64,000 nt of DNA, from positions 1 through 64,000 of the forward strand of contig MCFE01000254.1 of the NCBI GenBank assembly GCA_002104905.1, given 5' to 3'. The position numbers and the translations under genes were made by a program. Within the stretch, counting starts at the first letter, position 1; the number at the start of each line of letters is the position of its first letter. Below the pieces are notes generated by a model that saw nothing but the letters and a program-made list of their open reading frames with translations, did not search any database and was not told the DNA's origin. Below, in pieces: positions 1 to 11,900 of this stretch. Origin of the DNA: Basidiobolus meristosporus CBS 931.73 (lineage: Eukaryota; Basidiobolomycota; Basidiobolomycetes; Basidiobolales; Basidiobolaceae).

Positions 1-1029
1 ATGAAGAATTGAGAGTCGCACTTTCTTCCCAAGCCCCCTGACCAATTGGCAATACTCTCCATGGTCCGAAACCATGGGTGATATACTTGTTCTACTAAAT
101 GATTGCCATGACTACAGCTTAGTTATGCTTCGCTAAGCATAATGGAAATATATCTGTATTAAGAAATTCCCCATGACGCATCAAGTAGAAATTCCCTGGT
201 TGCGGTATCTGTTGAGCTGAGTTATAGTGCCATGGCATTTCCAAGAGCCTGGCCAAAGTGATAATGGGGTTGCCAGGAGAAACCTTCTGATTATATGTAG
301 AGTATGCTGAAGCATCTGCAGATTTTGGTAGCTTGTTGGCTCTTCTAATTGAGAGATCTAGCCAACAAATTGCTTGGTAGAAATAAAGTCAACAACTTTG
401 CAATCAGCCTAGAAGAAGCCAATGCTGTTTTGAAAGAAGCTATTAAACCCAGCCAAAGGGCAGCCAAACCACTCACATGTATACTCAGAAGCTTTATAAG
501 TTACAATCTATCTGTTACAAAATGAAGTGCGGGAAGTCATCAAAATATTGAAACTCAGTATATTAAGCTTAATATGCATACTCCACATGCAGGTATAGGA
601 TATCCATTCTAGCCTGGGGAACACAGGCTGAACAAACAATGCTAAGAGTGGGCAATAGCCACTTGGCCTAGCTAGGCCTACAAAGATAGTAAGGAGTAGA
701 AAGCACTTGCTAACTTGGTGCTTTAGCCAAGAAAAGATACAATCCGCTTGTGTTTTACTGATGTGATCATTGTTATTTTTCTGGCCAATTTTGATACATT
801 ATATTCCACAATCTGTCAATAGCTTTTAATTTGTAGAGGTTGTCTAGCTTTGGTGCTAGCCAAAATACCCCAAATATGCGGATTGGCCAAACAAGTGTCT
901 GCAATATAAAGAGACTTGTGATGAAGAGCAACAGGATTACTTGATCCGTAAACAAGCATGTCCAGTAAGCTAAGCATTAGATGTAAGTATGGTGCCAACT
1001 GATTCTGCTGTCAATTCCAGGGAATAGTG
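1..1029. other. unassigned DNA, no gene recognised
   Basis: I see no coding region longer than about 60 codons that resembles a protein family, and no LTR or MITE terminus. Two overlapping 60-codon minus frames near 773-998 are unsupported. The stretch is moderately AT-rich, is not obviously repeated elsewhere in the window, and ends abruptly at an LTR fragment. It may be an old transposon or host intergenic DNA. Confidence 0.4.
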
Positions 1030-1230
1030 TGTTGTGAAAATTCATAATTGTACTTCAATACTCAATCAGCTCAGTCACTTATATCATTACCTGCAAAGCT
1101 TGGAGACTCCTGACCAAATTCCTTGCTAGGATATACCTTGAATCCTTTGCCAAAACATCAGGTACCCAGAACATCAAATTTCTCAAAGTTGTCCAAACAG
1201 CCCCAAAATATGCACACATGCCCTAGAGAA
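1030..1230 (+). repeat. copia A LTR, truncated fragment
   Basis: Begins with TGTTGTGAAAATTC and follows the first ~200 bases of the copia A LTR, including the block with CAGGTACCCAGAACAT and the CAAACAGCCCC block, with many substitutions. It stops where the opposite-orientation LTR begins, so its 3' part (TATA and polyadenylation signals) is missing. It is an old remnant. Confidence 0.7.
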
Positions 1231-1579
1231 TGTTGTAAGAGTTTTGGAGATACTTGAAGTGATTGGGAGAGCAAGTTGACCATCTGGTTTCACTTAATGA
1301 TTTATTGAATGTAAAAGTAGTATTTATACTTTTACTTGGTCTTAGCATAGTAAACACACCAAATAGATTTAGGAAGGTCCCATGAGCATGTGTGCAATGC
1401 TTGGGGCTGCTTGGACAACTTATCTAATTTTCATGTTTTGGGAACCTGATATTTTGGTGAAAATATTGTTGGTAAATTCGAATAAGGAATATGGTCAGTA
1501 TTCTCTAGGATGTGGAAGGTAATGATCTAAGTGACTAAGTAAGGTGAGTATTTAGGTGGAATTATGAATTTTTACAACA
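1231..1579 (-). repeat. copia A LTR (3' LTR of copy A0)
   Basis: Full-length 349-bp LTR in minus orientation. It starts TGTTGTAAGAGTTTTGG and ends TTTTTACAACA on the plus strand, the reverse complement of the family's TGTTGTAAAAAT...CTTACAACA. On its upper-coordinate side it is followed by CTCAGC-type polypurine-tract sequence and the 3' end of a minus-strand pol, so it is the 3' LTR of A0. The reverse strand contains TATAAAT and AATAAA within ~25 bases of each other, as in all LTRs of this family. Confidence 0.85.
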
Positions 1580-2233
1580 TTCCCACTCAGCTAAATGTTC
1601 ATACTGACTAGTCCTAATTTTGACCTAAGATATTCAAACTTGTCTCTAGCTAATAGTTTGGTAAATATGTCTGTAACCATTTCATCTGAAGGACAGTAAG
1701 CTTAGCTAACTAAGTTATTCTCTATAGCTTTGAGTATGAAATGATGTCTAATATCTATGTGCTTGGTTCTAGCATGAAAAGTTGGATTTCTACCTAATTG
1801 TATACATCGTTGATTTTCTTGAAATAAGGTAATAAACTTTTTTTTGACATAGGCCTAAATCTGTAAAAAGCTTTCTGAGCCCCATTGCTTCTTTTGTAGC
1901 TTCACCAGCTACCATATACTCTGCTTCTATTGTAGAAAGTGCTACAGTTGGTTGCTTTCTTAAATTCCATGAAATTGCTCCTTTACAGTAAAGAAAGGTG
2001 TATCCTGTGGTGGATCTTCTGTCTTCCAAATTTTCTCCACAATCAGCATCAGAGTATCCCACAAGATCCTGTTCTGAATCCTTATAGGTGTATCTTAAGC
2101 AGATATGAGCAGCTCCTTTTAGGTATCTAAAAATCCGCTTAACTGCTGCAATATGATCAGATCCATAGTTCTGCTTATATGGCTGACAACTCCCACTGAA
2201 TATGAGATATCTGGACATGTTCCAAGCATGATA
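1580..2233 (-). pseudogene. copia A0 pol 3' end (RNase H)
   Basis: Minus-strand remnant of a copia polyprotein. The translated segment contains YGSDHIAAVKRIFRYLKG, then YSDAD, KQPTVALST and EAEYM, which are the RT-RNase H connection and RNase H core of Ty1/copia Pol. The frame is broken near the C-terminus around 1850. The upper-coordinate end is cut at 2233, inside the segment that encodes MLGT in intact A2, by insertion of copia A1. The upstream part of A0 is not found on the far side of A1. RNase H would have degraded the RNA strand during reverse transcription; this copy is dead. Confidence 0.85.
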
Positions 2234-2582
2234 TGTTGTAAAAATTTGTATTTCCACCTAAATATTCACCTAACTTAGTCACTTAGATCATCCCCTTCAA
2301 ATCCTAGAGAATACTGACCAAATTCCTTGTCGGGATTTACTCAGAATATTTTCACCAAAATACCAGGTACCCAGAACATGAAAATTCTCAAAGTTGTCCA
2401 AACAGCCCCAAACTTTGCACACATGTTCTTGGGACCTTCCTTAACCTATTCTACGTGTTTGTAATGCCAAAACCAGGTAAAAGTATAAATACTACTTTTC
2501 CATTCAATAAATCATTAAGTGAAAACCACATAATCTACTTGTTCTCCCAATCACTTCCAATATCTCCAAGACTCTTACAACA
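2234..2582 (+). repeat. 5' LTR of copia A1
   Basis: 349 bp, TGTTGTAAAAATTTG to CTCTTACAACA. Carries TATAAAT and AATAAA in the last third, which should define the start of transcription and the polyadenylation signal. It is followed at once by GGTTATGAGCCCC, the tRNA-primer site. Confidence 0.9.
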
Positions 2583-2586
2583 GGTT

Positions 2587-5500
2587 ATGAGCCCCAAGCT
2601 GTCACTCTCTGCAATGTCTACTACTGCTATTACTGGAATTTCTCCCTCTGCTGAAAAGTTGGATGGCTCTAACTACCAAGTGTGGAAGGTGAAGATGAAG
2701 ATGCTGCTACAAGAAAGAGGCCTTTGGGATATTTTCATGGGAGAAGAATGCCCTCCTAGAAACACGGGAGTGGAAGCCTGAAAGTACCAGAAGAAAGAAC
2801 AAAGTGCCTTTAACTGCATTTGCCTTAATGTCAAGGACAAATTGCTAATTCAATGCTCAAGAGCAAAAACGGCAAAGAATGCCTGGAAGGCATTGGAAGA
2901 CACCTACCAGTCATGTTCAGCTGCCAAGAAAATGTATCTGAGACAAAAATTCTTTACTACAAAGATGCTGCCAGGAGAAGAAATGAAAAATCTAATTAAC
3001 AGAATTACCCTGCTGGTAGATGAGATGGAATCTGTGGGCATACCAACTACTGATGAGAATGTGACAGTTACCATCCTGAATAGCCTGACAGACAAGTTTC
3101 AGGGCCTTGTATCAGCCCTAGAGTCCAGAACTGAAGATTTGACCTTAAATTACGTATATGGAAGGCTCCTGGATGAAGAATTAAGAAAATCAAGCGCCAA
3201 TAAGAAGGAAGAAGAAAATGCTTTAATAAGCAATGATAACCAACAAAGGAGGTACCCAAGACCCTACAAAGGCAACAGCAATCTATTTTGCAGCTACTGC
3301 AAAAGGAAAGGACACACATCAGACCGGTGTCTCAAAAAGAGAGATTATCAGCAAAAGAAGCCTGAATATGGAAATGCTGCAACAACTGAAGATAGATTAT
3401 TCATATCTGCACTAAATATGACCACAAACAAGGATTCTCAGACGTGGTATATTGACTCTGGATCATCTCAACACTTTACACACCAAAAAGAACTTTTTAC
3501 CCAATATCAAGAAATTCCAATTAAGAAGGTTTTCATGGGTGACAATAGAACACTTGATGCAGTAGGAGAAGGAACTACCCAAGTAAATCTTAGAAGCAGT
3601 GATGGAAGCCATACACTGACCTTTAAAGAAGTACTCTATGTACCAGAAATAGCCAAGAACCTACTCTCTGTAAGCAAGGCCACAGCAGAAGGACTCAGTT
3701 TCAGTTTTGACAATTCTGGATGTAGGATCACTGATCAAAATGGTGTTCATATTGCTTTGGGCATCAGAGATCAGAATCTATACAAGTTGACTTATATTCC
3801 ATCATATCTGGAAGCCAATGTAAGCAACTTAAATGAAGAAACACCAATGCTTTGGCACAGGAGATTTGGGCACATCAATTTTGATTATTTGAGCAAAATG
3901 ATCAAAGATCAGCTAATTTCTGGAGTGAAATTTGATCCCCCAGCTAATTTGGAGTGCTGTGAAGCCTGCATATATGGGAAACAAGCCAGACAACCGTTCA
4001 AGAGCTCTGGGTTAATCAAAACTAAGAAAAAATTAGATCTAATTCACTCAGATCTGTGTGGACCTATGCAAAATTTATCCTTAGGCGGGATGAAGTATTT
4101 AATCACTTTTATTGATGATTATACAAGATACACATGGGTCTACTTCATGGAGAGAAAGGAAGAAGCTCTGTCTAAGTTCAGGGAGTTTAAAGCCATGGTG
4201 GAGAGAGAAACTGGTGAAAAAATCAACAAAATATGCTCTGACAATGGTGGAGAATATACCTCAAAACTCTTCATCCACTTCTGCTAAATTCATGGGATAT
4301 ACCAAGAGACTACTGTACCATACTCCCCACAGCAAAATGGAGTAGCAGAACAAGCTAACAGATCAATAATTGATATGGCAAGATCTATGATCCATGATCA
4401 AAAATTATCCTATGATTTTTAGGCGGAATCAGTTGCCACTGCTGTATACCTTAAAAATAAGAGTTATAACAGAATACTTTGTGATTCTACTCCATTTGAA
4501 GCATGGTATGGATACAGACCAAGTGCAGAACATCTAAGAATATTTGGGTGTACAGCATATGCCAAAAAACTGGCCGGAAATCAGTCAAAATTTGAGCCAA
4601 AAAGTGTAAAATGCATATTTTTGGGCTACTGCAATGAGAGTAAGGCATACAGACTCTACAATACCAAAGCAAAGAAGCTGATCAAGTCCAGGGATGTGCT
4701 GTATGATGAAAATTCAAAATTTTCACAAAAATGACATCAGATGATGACAAAAATTTGATCTCAAGTCCACAAATTGTCAGGATTGAATCAGAGCAAAACA
4801 AAGAATTTTTTTCACTCCAGAGGACTCTACAACCGTGGTTCAGCCAGAATCAGTGCCCAGGAATATCCCAGAAGTGATCATTCTAGTATCAAATGCCCGG
4901 AGATCCAATTGGACAAGAAATAGCCCAAATTACTATATCAATGAGGATACAAACTTAGCCTATGCCTATTCAGTCCATGTTGATGAACCCCAGACTGTAA
5001 AAGAGGCCCCAAATAGCCCTCAGACAAAGTTTTGGAGATCTGCTATGACTGAGGAATATCAGGCACTGATTGAAAATCAAACTTGGGACTTAGTCAAATT
5101 ACCAATCAACTAAAAATCAATTGGATGCAGATGGGTCTTCAAGACAAAATACAAGGCTGATGGTACAATTGAAAGATACAAGGCAAGACTTGTAGCCAAA
5201 GGATACTCTCAAACAAAAGGACTTGACTATACTGAGACCTTTGCACCGGTAGCCAAGTTTAATTCCATCAGATTAATATTGGCTATTGCAGCCAAATATA
5301 AGTTTTTTACTCATCAAATGGATGTAAAAACTGCATTTTTGAATGAAGAACTTGATGAGGACATGTATATGGACCAGCCTGATGGGTTTGCTGACCAAGA
5401 TAACCCCCATTTGGTCTGCAAGCTTAAAAAGTCACTATATGGTCTCAAACAATCACCAAGAGCCTGGAATTGCAAGATAGATTCTTATTTGGAATCTTTG

Positions 5501-6554
5501 AGTTTCAAAAGAAGTAATGCTGACTATAGTATATACTATAAGCCAGATAGAGCAAATCCAGTTCTATTAGCTCTATATGTGGATGATCTTATTATAGCCG
5601 CCAATAACCTAGAAACATTGGAGGAGACTAAATCCAGCCTATCTAAGGAGTTCAAGATGTCTGATTTAGGAGAACTTAGTTACTACTTAGGGATTAAGTT
5701 CTCCATAGACAGAAGTACACAGACTATTACCCTAAGCCAATCCAAGTATATTCAAGATATACTAAAGAAGTACAAAATGGAAGACTGTAAACCGGCAGCT
5801 ACCCCAATGGAGACAAACCTTAACTTAGTCAAAACTCAACCAAATCAAGAGAGCTTGGTGCCATCTGAAAGCCCTGACTTTCCTTATCAATCTATGGTCG
5901 GCAGTCTGATGTATATCATGGTTGGAACATGTCCAGATATCTCATATTCAGTGGGAGTTGTCAGCCAACATAATCAGAATTATGGATCTGATCATATTGC
6001 AGCAGTTAAGCGGATTTTTAGATACCTAAAAGGAACTGCTGATATCTGCTTAAGATACACTCATAAGGATTCAGAGCAGGATCTTGTGGGATACTCTGAT
6101 GCTGATTGGGGACAAAATTTGGAAGACAGAAGATCCACCACAGGATACACCTTTCTTACTGTAAAGGAGCAATTTCATGGAATTCAAAAAGCAACCAACC
6201 GTAACACTTTCTACTACAGAGGCAGAGTATATGGCAGCCTGTGAAGCTACAAAAGAAGCAATGTGGTTAAGAAAGCTCTTTACAGATTTAGGCCTATGTC
6301 AAAAAATGCCTATTACTTTATTTCAAGATAATCCAGGATGTATACAATTAGGTAGAAATCCAACTTTTCATGCTAGAACCAAGCACATAGATATTAGACA
6401 AAATTTCATACATGAAGCTATAGAGAATAACTTAGTTAGCTTAGCTTACTGTCCTACAGATGAAATGATTGCAGACATATTTACCAAACCACTAGCTAGA
6501 GACAAGTTTGAATATCTTAGGTCAAAATTAGGACTGGTCAGTATGAAAATTTAG
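2587..6554 (+). pseudogene. copia A1 gag-pol, broken
   Basis: Starts at the ATG inside the primer-binding site and is collinear with the intact A2 polyprotein. Visible domains in order: Gag; CCHC knuckle near 3290; protease with DSGSSQHF at about 3450; integrase zinc finger and DDE core (3850-4400); RT with intact YVDD near 5577; RNase H with YSDADWG near 6090. Breaks: in-frame stop near 2779, TAA near 4285 and TAG near 4421 in integrase, a one-base loss near 4730, TAA near 5111, and a one-base loss near 6155 that shifts the RNase H frame. No complete Pol can be made from this copy, although its RT segment is still open. Confidence 0.9.
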
Positions 6555-6565
6555 CTGAGTGGGAG

Positions 6566-6758
6566 TGTTGTAAAAATTTGTAATTCCACCTAAATATTCA
6601 CCTTACTTAGTCACTTAGAGCATTACCCTCCACAACCTAGAGAATACTGACCAAATTCCTAGTTGGGATTTACTTAGAATATTTTCACCAAAATACCAGG
6701 TACCCAGAACATGAAAATTCTCAACGTTGTCCAAACAGCCCCAAACTTTGCACACATG
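6566..6758 (+). repeat. 3' LTR of copia A1, truncated
   Basis: Begins right after the polypurine tract CTGAGTGGGAG and follows the LTR to CACACATG, then homology ends. The missing ~155 bp include the TATA and polyadenylation signals. The junction is with a Harbinger relic. Confidence 0.85.
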
Positions 6759-6779
6759 ACTTCAGACAGTTTGCCTTGT

Positions 6780-7400
6780 ATCTGAAGAATAAAAGTGTTT
6801 CTGCACTCTAGATGGTTTGTTAATCCTCACTGAAATGGTTTTCAAAATACTACTGACACAGAACCTGTTGCTGAGCATTCAGAGATATGAAAGTTGATTA
6901 GAGCTCTGAGCCTAGCATTTCAAGATTGCTCTACATCACTCCTACCCTCTAAAAGATGGTTCTCCATTGCTGTCAGCTGGGAATGAAAGCATTTAGGACT
7001 TTTGTTACTGTGGATGGTGGGATTAAACCTTGTTGGGCAATAGTTCTTGTAACAGCAGAGAAGCTTGACAAGGGATCTCCTTAGTAGGTTGGGGTGGATG
7101 ATCCACAGTACTTGGTATTGATCTCTTCAAATGTGTCAAAAGGAAATCAAGTGGTAGTGATGGACTTAGTGAAAAAAGACCATTCAGATGCGTAAATCAT
7201 ATTTAGATTTATCAATGATGGCAGCAGACTGAGTTGAATTTGGTTTGCACAATTAGCTTGACTTATCTAATTTTCCATGCATTATGATCAATTCTTCATC
7301 AATTGCCATGTATCCCATTGTTATATAGCAAGAATCATCCCCAAACAATGACTTGGTGAATAAGATACATGCTCAAATGTTTTCTTGATTCTCAGCACAA
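6780..7400 (-). pseudogene. PIF/Harbinger transposase relic
   Basis: Read on the minus strand, this stretch aligns by eye with the transposase N-terminal region and upstream DNA of the Harbinger element at 58604-61815. Shared blocks include the segment coding QLTAMENHL, a CAGCAACAGG block and the region around the start codon. Many stops and indels are present. Where the larger copy has a TAG stop (61017-61019) this relic has GAG, so that stop is a mutation of the larger copy. No terminal repeats survive here. The catalytic C-terminal half is absent, because homology ends at the A1 LTR junction. Confidence 0.75.
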
Positions 7401-7408
7401 GTGATATT

Positions 7409-7706
7409 TGTTGTGAAAATTTGCATTTACACCTAAATATTCACCTAACTTAGTCACTTAGATCATTACCTTCAGATCCTAGAGAATACTGACTAAATTC
7501 CTTGTTGGGATTAACCAACAATATTTTCACCAAAATATCAGGTTCCCAGAACATGATAATTAGTTAAGTTGTCCAAAGAGCCCCAAGCATTTCACATATG
7601 TGCATAGGACCTCCCTATATCTATTATGTATTTCTATGCCAAGACCAATTAAAAGTATAAATACTACTTTTTCATACAATATATCATTAAGTGAAAACCA
7701 CATAAT
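7409..7706 (+). repeat. copia A LTR fragment interrupted by a MITE
   Basis: Starts TGTTGTGAAAATTTGC and follows the LTR through TATAAATACTACT to CATAAT, then is interrupted by the foldback MITE that begins at 7707. About 50 bases of LTR 3' end are missing. Diverged from the A2 LTR, hence old. Confidence 0.8.
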
Positions 7707-8318
7707 AAACTTGTTCCGTTGGATAGTGCCACATTGAGCCATGAGTGCCAAATGATGCCATAATGTGCCAGAGAGGTAAAGTGAGCCTATACTTGGCCAC
7801 AAAGTGTGATACATAGCTCTGCATCTTCATGTAAAGCAGCCCCTGCGTTTCACCCATTGCACAGGAGAAAATCCATTTCTGAAGATATGCATCTGGTACA
7901 TAATACCCATGGCACTCTGAATCTAGCTCCTGTAGCTTGTATCATGTCACAAAAATGAATGACACTATCTTGGTCCACTGGTACTATCTGGCACTATAAG
8001 TGCTTTATACAGTTTTACTTCAGGGCTAATATTTAAATATAGTGCCAGATAGTACTAATAGACCAAGATAGTGCAATGCATTTTTGTGACAAGTTATAAA
8101 CCACTGGAGCTAGACTCAGAGTGCCACAGGTATTGATTTCCAGAGGCATCCCTTCAGTCCTTCTGGGCTTATACAAATGATGCTCAACAATGATCCCAAA
8201 AAAAGGTCAAAATGGACTATCTCCAGCACAGAGGGTGATACCAAGAGGCTGCTTTGCATGAGGATGTAGAGATAAAGTTTACACTTTGTGGCCAAGTATA
8301 GGCTTACTTGGCCTCTCT
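7707..8318. mobile_element. foldback MITE 1 (Harbinger-type), right end lost
   Basis: Begins AAACTTGTTCCGTTGGATAG, one base off the family tip AGACTTGTTCC, after AAT, a plausible target triplet. The left arm is repeated in inverted orientation after a short spacer near 8030, so the element folds back on itself. The left arm lacks a ~60-base block present in sister copies, and the right arm ends after CTCTCTGGCAC without the terminal ~75 bases. No coding capacity. Confidence 0.75.
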
Positions 8319-8634
8319 GGCACTGATTTCTCACACATTGGGGTGCTTAGCTTCTTGATGCAAGAGCATATGTGTTTTGATGTGCACATCTTTTCTCAGT
8401 ATTTTCTAACTCTTCCTGACTGTCCTCCATGTGCCAATTCAACATGTCCATTAAGAGTTTAAGAGGCATTTTCTTGATGAGATTGGGATGTGTTAGTACT
8501 TGCAACTTTACTTGTCTTCCTATCTTTTCATACATTGACTCCATAGGAAACTCTCAAAAGATGAAGCAAAGTCCAGTATTCTGTACACATCAAGCAAGAT
8601 GAAGAATACAATGGGTACAGTAACATCAGAGATC
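8319..8634 (-). pseudogene. Tnp2-like relic, downstream part (split by copia A2)
   Basis: On the minus strand this holds a 65-codon open stretch (8347-8544) rich in Leu, Lys and Glu. It continues in the same direction as the Tnp2-like relic on the other side of A2. The AGATC duplication shows that the two sides were contiguous before A2 inserted. I do not recognise the peptide itself. Assignment to the same transposon rests on contiguity only. Confidence 0.4.
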
Positions 8635-8984
8635 TGTTGTAAAAATTCGTATTTTCCACCTAAATATTCACCTAACTTAGTCACTTAGATCATCACCTTC
8701 AAATCCTAGAGAATACTGACCAAATTCCTTGTCGGGATTTACTTAGAATATTTTCACCAAAATACCAGGTACCCAGAACATGAAAATTCTCAAAGTTGTC
8801 CAAACAGCCCCAAACTTTGCACACATGTTCTTGGGACCTTCCTTAACCTATTCTACGTGTTTGTAATGCCAAGACCATGTAAAAGTATAAATACTACTTT
8901 TACATTCAATAAATCATTAAGTGAAAAACACATAATCTACTTGTTCTCCAAATCACTTCCAATATCTCCAAGACTCTTACAACA
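8635..8984 (+). repeat. 5' LTR of copia A2
   Basis: 350 bp, TGTTGTAAAAATTCG to CTCTTACAACA. TATAAAT at 8886-8892 is the likely core promoter and AATAAA at 8908-8913 the likely polyadenylation signal, only ~16 bases apart. Transcription should therefore start downstream of about 8915. Confidence 0.95.
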
Positions 8985-8996
8985 GGTTATGAGCCC
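8985..8996 (+). promoter_or_regulatory. primer-binding site (initiator tRNA-Met anticodon arm)
   Basis: GGTTATGAGCCC directly abuts the 5' LTR. Its complement GGGCTCATAACC is the anticodon arm of fungal initiator tRNA-Met as I know it from yeast, with CAT as the anticodon. Priming from this internal tRNA region is established for yeast Ty5 and, with a half-tRNA, for Drosophila copia. The start codon of the polyprotein (8989-8991) is embedded in the site. Copies A1, A4, A5 and A6 keep the same ATG. Confidence 0.8.
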
Positions 8997-11900
8997 CGAG
9001 CTGTCACTCTCTGCAATGTCTACTACTGCTATTACTGGAATTTTTCCCTCTGCTGAAAAGTTGGATGGATCTAACTACCAAGTGTGGAAGGTGAAGATGA
9101 AGATGCTGCTACAAGAAAGAGGCCTTTGGGATATTGTCATGGGAGAAGAATGCCCTCCTAAAAACGTGGGAGAGGAAGCCTTGAAGTACCAGAAGAAAGA
9201 ACAAAGTGCCTTTAACTGCATTTGCCTTAATGTCAAGGACAAATTGCTAATTCAATGCTCAAGAGCAAAAACGGCAAAGAATGCCTGGAAAGCATTAGAA
9301 GACACCTACCAGTCATGTTCAGCTGCCAAGAAAATGTATCTGAGAAGAAAATTCTTTACTACAAAGATGCTGCCAGGAGAAGAAATGAAAAATCTAATTA
9401 ACAGAATTACCCTGCTGGTAGATGAGATGGAATCTGTGGGCGTACCAACTACTGATGAGGATGTGATAGTTACCATCCTGAATAGCCTGACAGACGAGTT
9501 TCAGGGCCTTGTATCAGCCCTAGAGTCCAGAACTGAAGATTTGACCTTAAATTACGTATATGGAAGGCTCCTGGATGAAGAATTAAGAAAATCAAGCGCC
9601 AATAAGAAGGAAGAAGAAAATGCTTTAATAAGCAATGATAACCAACAAAGGAGGTACCCAAGACCCTACAAAGGCAACAGCAACCTATTTTGCAACTACT
9701 GCAAAAGGAAAGGACACACATCAGACCGATGTTTCAAAAAGAGAGATTATCAGCAAAAGAAGCCTGAATATGGAAATGCTGTAACAACTGAAGATAGACT
9801 ATTCATATCTGCACTAAATATGACCACAAACAAGGATTCTCAGACGTGGTATATTGACTCTGGAGCTTCTCAACACTTTACACACCAAAAAGAACTTTTT
9901 ACCCAATATCAAGAAATTCCAATTAAGAAGGTTTTCATGGGTGACGATAGAACACTTGATGCAGTGGGAGAAGGAACTATCCAAGTAAACCTTAGAAGCA
10001 GTGAAGGAAGCCATACACTGACCTTTAAAGAAGTACTCTATGTACCAGAAATAGCCAAGAACCTACTCTCTGTAAGCAAGGCCACAGCAGAAGGACTCAG
10101 TTTCAGTTTTGACAATTCTGGATGCAGGATCACTGATCAAAATGGTGCCCATATTGCTTCGGGCATCAGAGATCAGAACCTATACAAGTTGACTTATATT
10201 CCATCATATCTGGAAGCCAATATAAGTAACTTAAATGAAGAAACACCAATGCTTTGGCACAGGAGATTTGGACACATCAATTTTGATTATTTGCGTAAAA
10301 TGATCAAAGATCAGCTAATTTCTGGAGTGAAAATTGATCCCCCAGCTATTTTGGAGCACTGTGAAGCCTGCATATATGGGAAACAAGCCAGACAACCGTT
10401 CAAGAGCTCTGGGTTAATCAAAACTAAGAAAAAATTAGATCTAATTCACTCAGATCTGTGTGGACCTATGCAAAATTTATCCTTAGGCGGGATGAAGTAT
10501 TTAATCACTTTTATTGATGATTATACAAGATACACATGGGTCTACTTCATGGAGAGAAAGGAAGAAGCTCTGTCTAAGCTCAGGGAGTTCAAAGCCATGG
10601 TGGAGAGAGAAACTGGTGAAAAAATCAAGAAAATACGCTCTGACAATGGTGGAGAATATACCTCAAAACTCTTCATCCACTTCTGCAAAATTCATGGGAT
10701 AAAGCAAGAGACTACTGTACCATACTCCCCACAGCAAAATGGAGTAGCAGAACGAGCTAACAGATCAATAATTGATATGGCAAGATCTATGATCCATGAT
10801 CAAAAATTATCCTATGATTTTTGGGCAGAATCAGTTGCCACTGCTGTATATCTTAAAAATAGGAGTTATAACAGAATACTTCGTGATTCTACTCCATTTG
10901 AAGCATGGTATGGATACAGACCAAGTGCAGAACATCTAAGAATATTTGGGTGTACAGCATATGCCAAAAAACTGGCCGGAAATCAGTCAAAATTTGAGCC
11001 AAAAAGTGTAAAATGCATATTTTTGGGCTACTGCAATGAGAGTAAGGCATACAGACTCTACAATACCGAAGCAAAGAAGCTGATCAAGTCCAGGGATGTG
11101 TTGTTTGATGAAAATTCAAAATTTTCACAAAAAATGACATCAGATGATGACGAAAATTTGATCTCAAGTCCACCAATTGTCAGGATTGAATCAGAGCAAA
11201 ACAATGAAAATTTTTTCACTCCAGAGGACTCTACAACCGTGGTTCAGCCAGAATCAGTGCCCAGGAATATCCCAGAAGTGATCATTCCAGTATCAAATGC
11301 CCGGAGATCCAATCGGACAAGAAATAGCCCAAATTACTATATCAATGAGGGTACAAACTTAGCCTATGCCTATTCAGTCCATGTTGATGAACCCCAGACT
11401 GTAAAAGAGGCCCTAAATAGTCCTCAGACGAAGTTTTGGAGATCTGCAATGACTGAGGAATATCAGGCACTGATGGAAAATCAAACTTGGGACTTAGTCA
11501 AATTACCAATCAACCGAAAATCAATTGGATGCAGATGGGTCTTCAAGACAAAATACAAGGCTGATGGTACAATTGAAAGATACAAAGCAAGACTTGTAGC
11601 CAAAGGATACTCTCAAACAAAAGGACTTGACTATACTGAGACCTTTGCACCGGTAGCCAAGTTTAATTCCATCAGATTAATATTGGCTATTGCAGCCAAA
11701 TATAAGTTTTTTATTCATCAAATGGATGTAAAAACTGCATTTTTGAATGGAGAACTTGATGAGGACGTGTATATGGACCAGCCTGATGGGTTTGTTGACC
11801 AAGATAACCCCCATTTGGTCTGCAAGCTTAAAAAGTCACTATATGGTCTCAAACAATCACCAAGAGCCTGGAATTGCAAGATAGATTCTTATTTGGAATC

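Larger units (their letters stand above)
2234..6758 (+). mobile_element. Ty1/copia retrotransposon A1 (3' LTR truncated)
   Basis: 5' LTR, decayed gag-pol and truncated 3' LTR in one orientation. It lies inside A0, with left flank TGATA at 2229-2233. The right target copy cannot be tested because the 3' LTR stops at about 6758, next to a Harbinger relic. Very similar to A2 along its length but carrying several nonsense mutations and frameshifts, so it is a younger but non-autonomous copy. Confidence 0.9.

Noticed and set aside
773-998. Two overlapping 60-codon minus frames as genes
   Set aside because: No homology, no support from composition, and overlapping frames of this length are expected by chance.
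8857-8988. N-terminal 44-codon extension of the A2 polyprotein starting inside the LTR
   Set aside because: The Met lies upstream of the LTR TATA box (8886-8892), so it should not be in the transcript; the ATG in the primer site is the better start.
9470-9721. Antisense 83-codon frame (also at 3068-3319, 56433-56747 and 58222-58443)
   Set aside because: It is the complement of the conserved Gag coding strand; it recurs only because Gag recurs.
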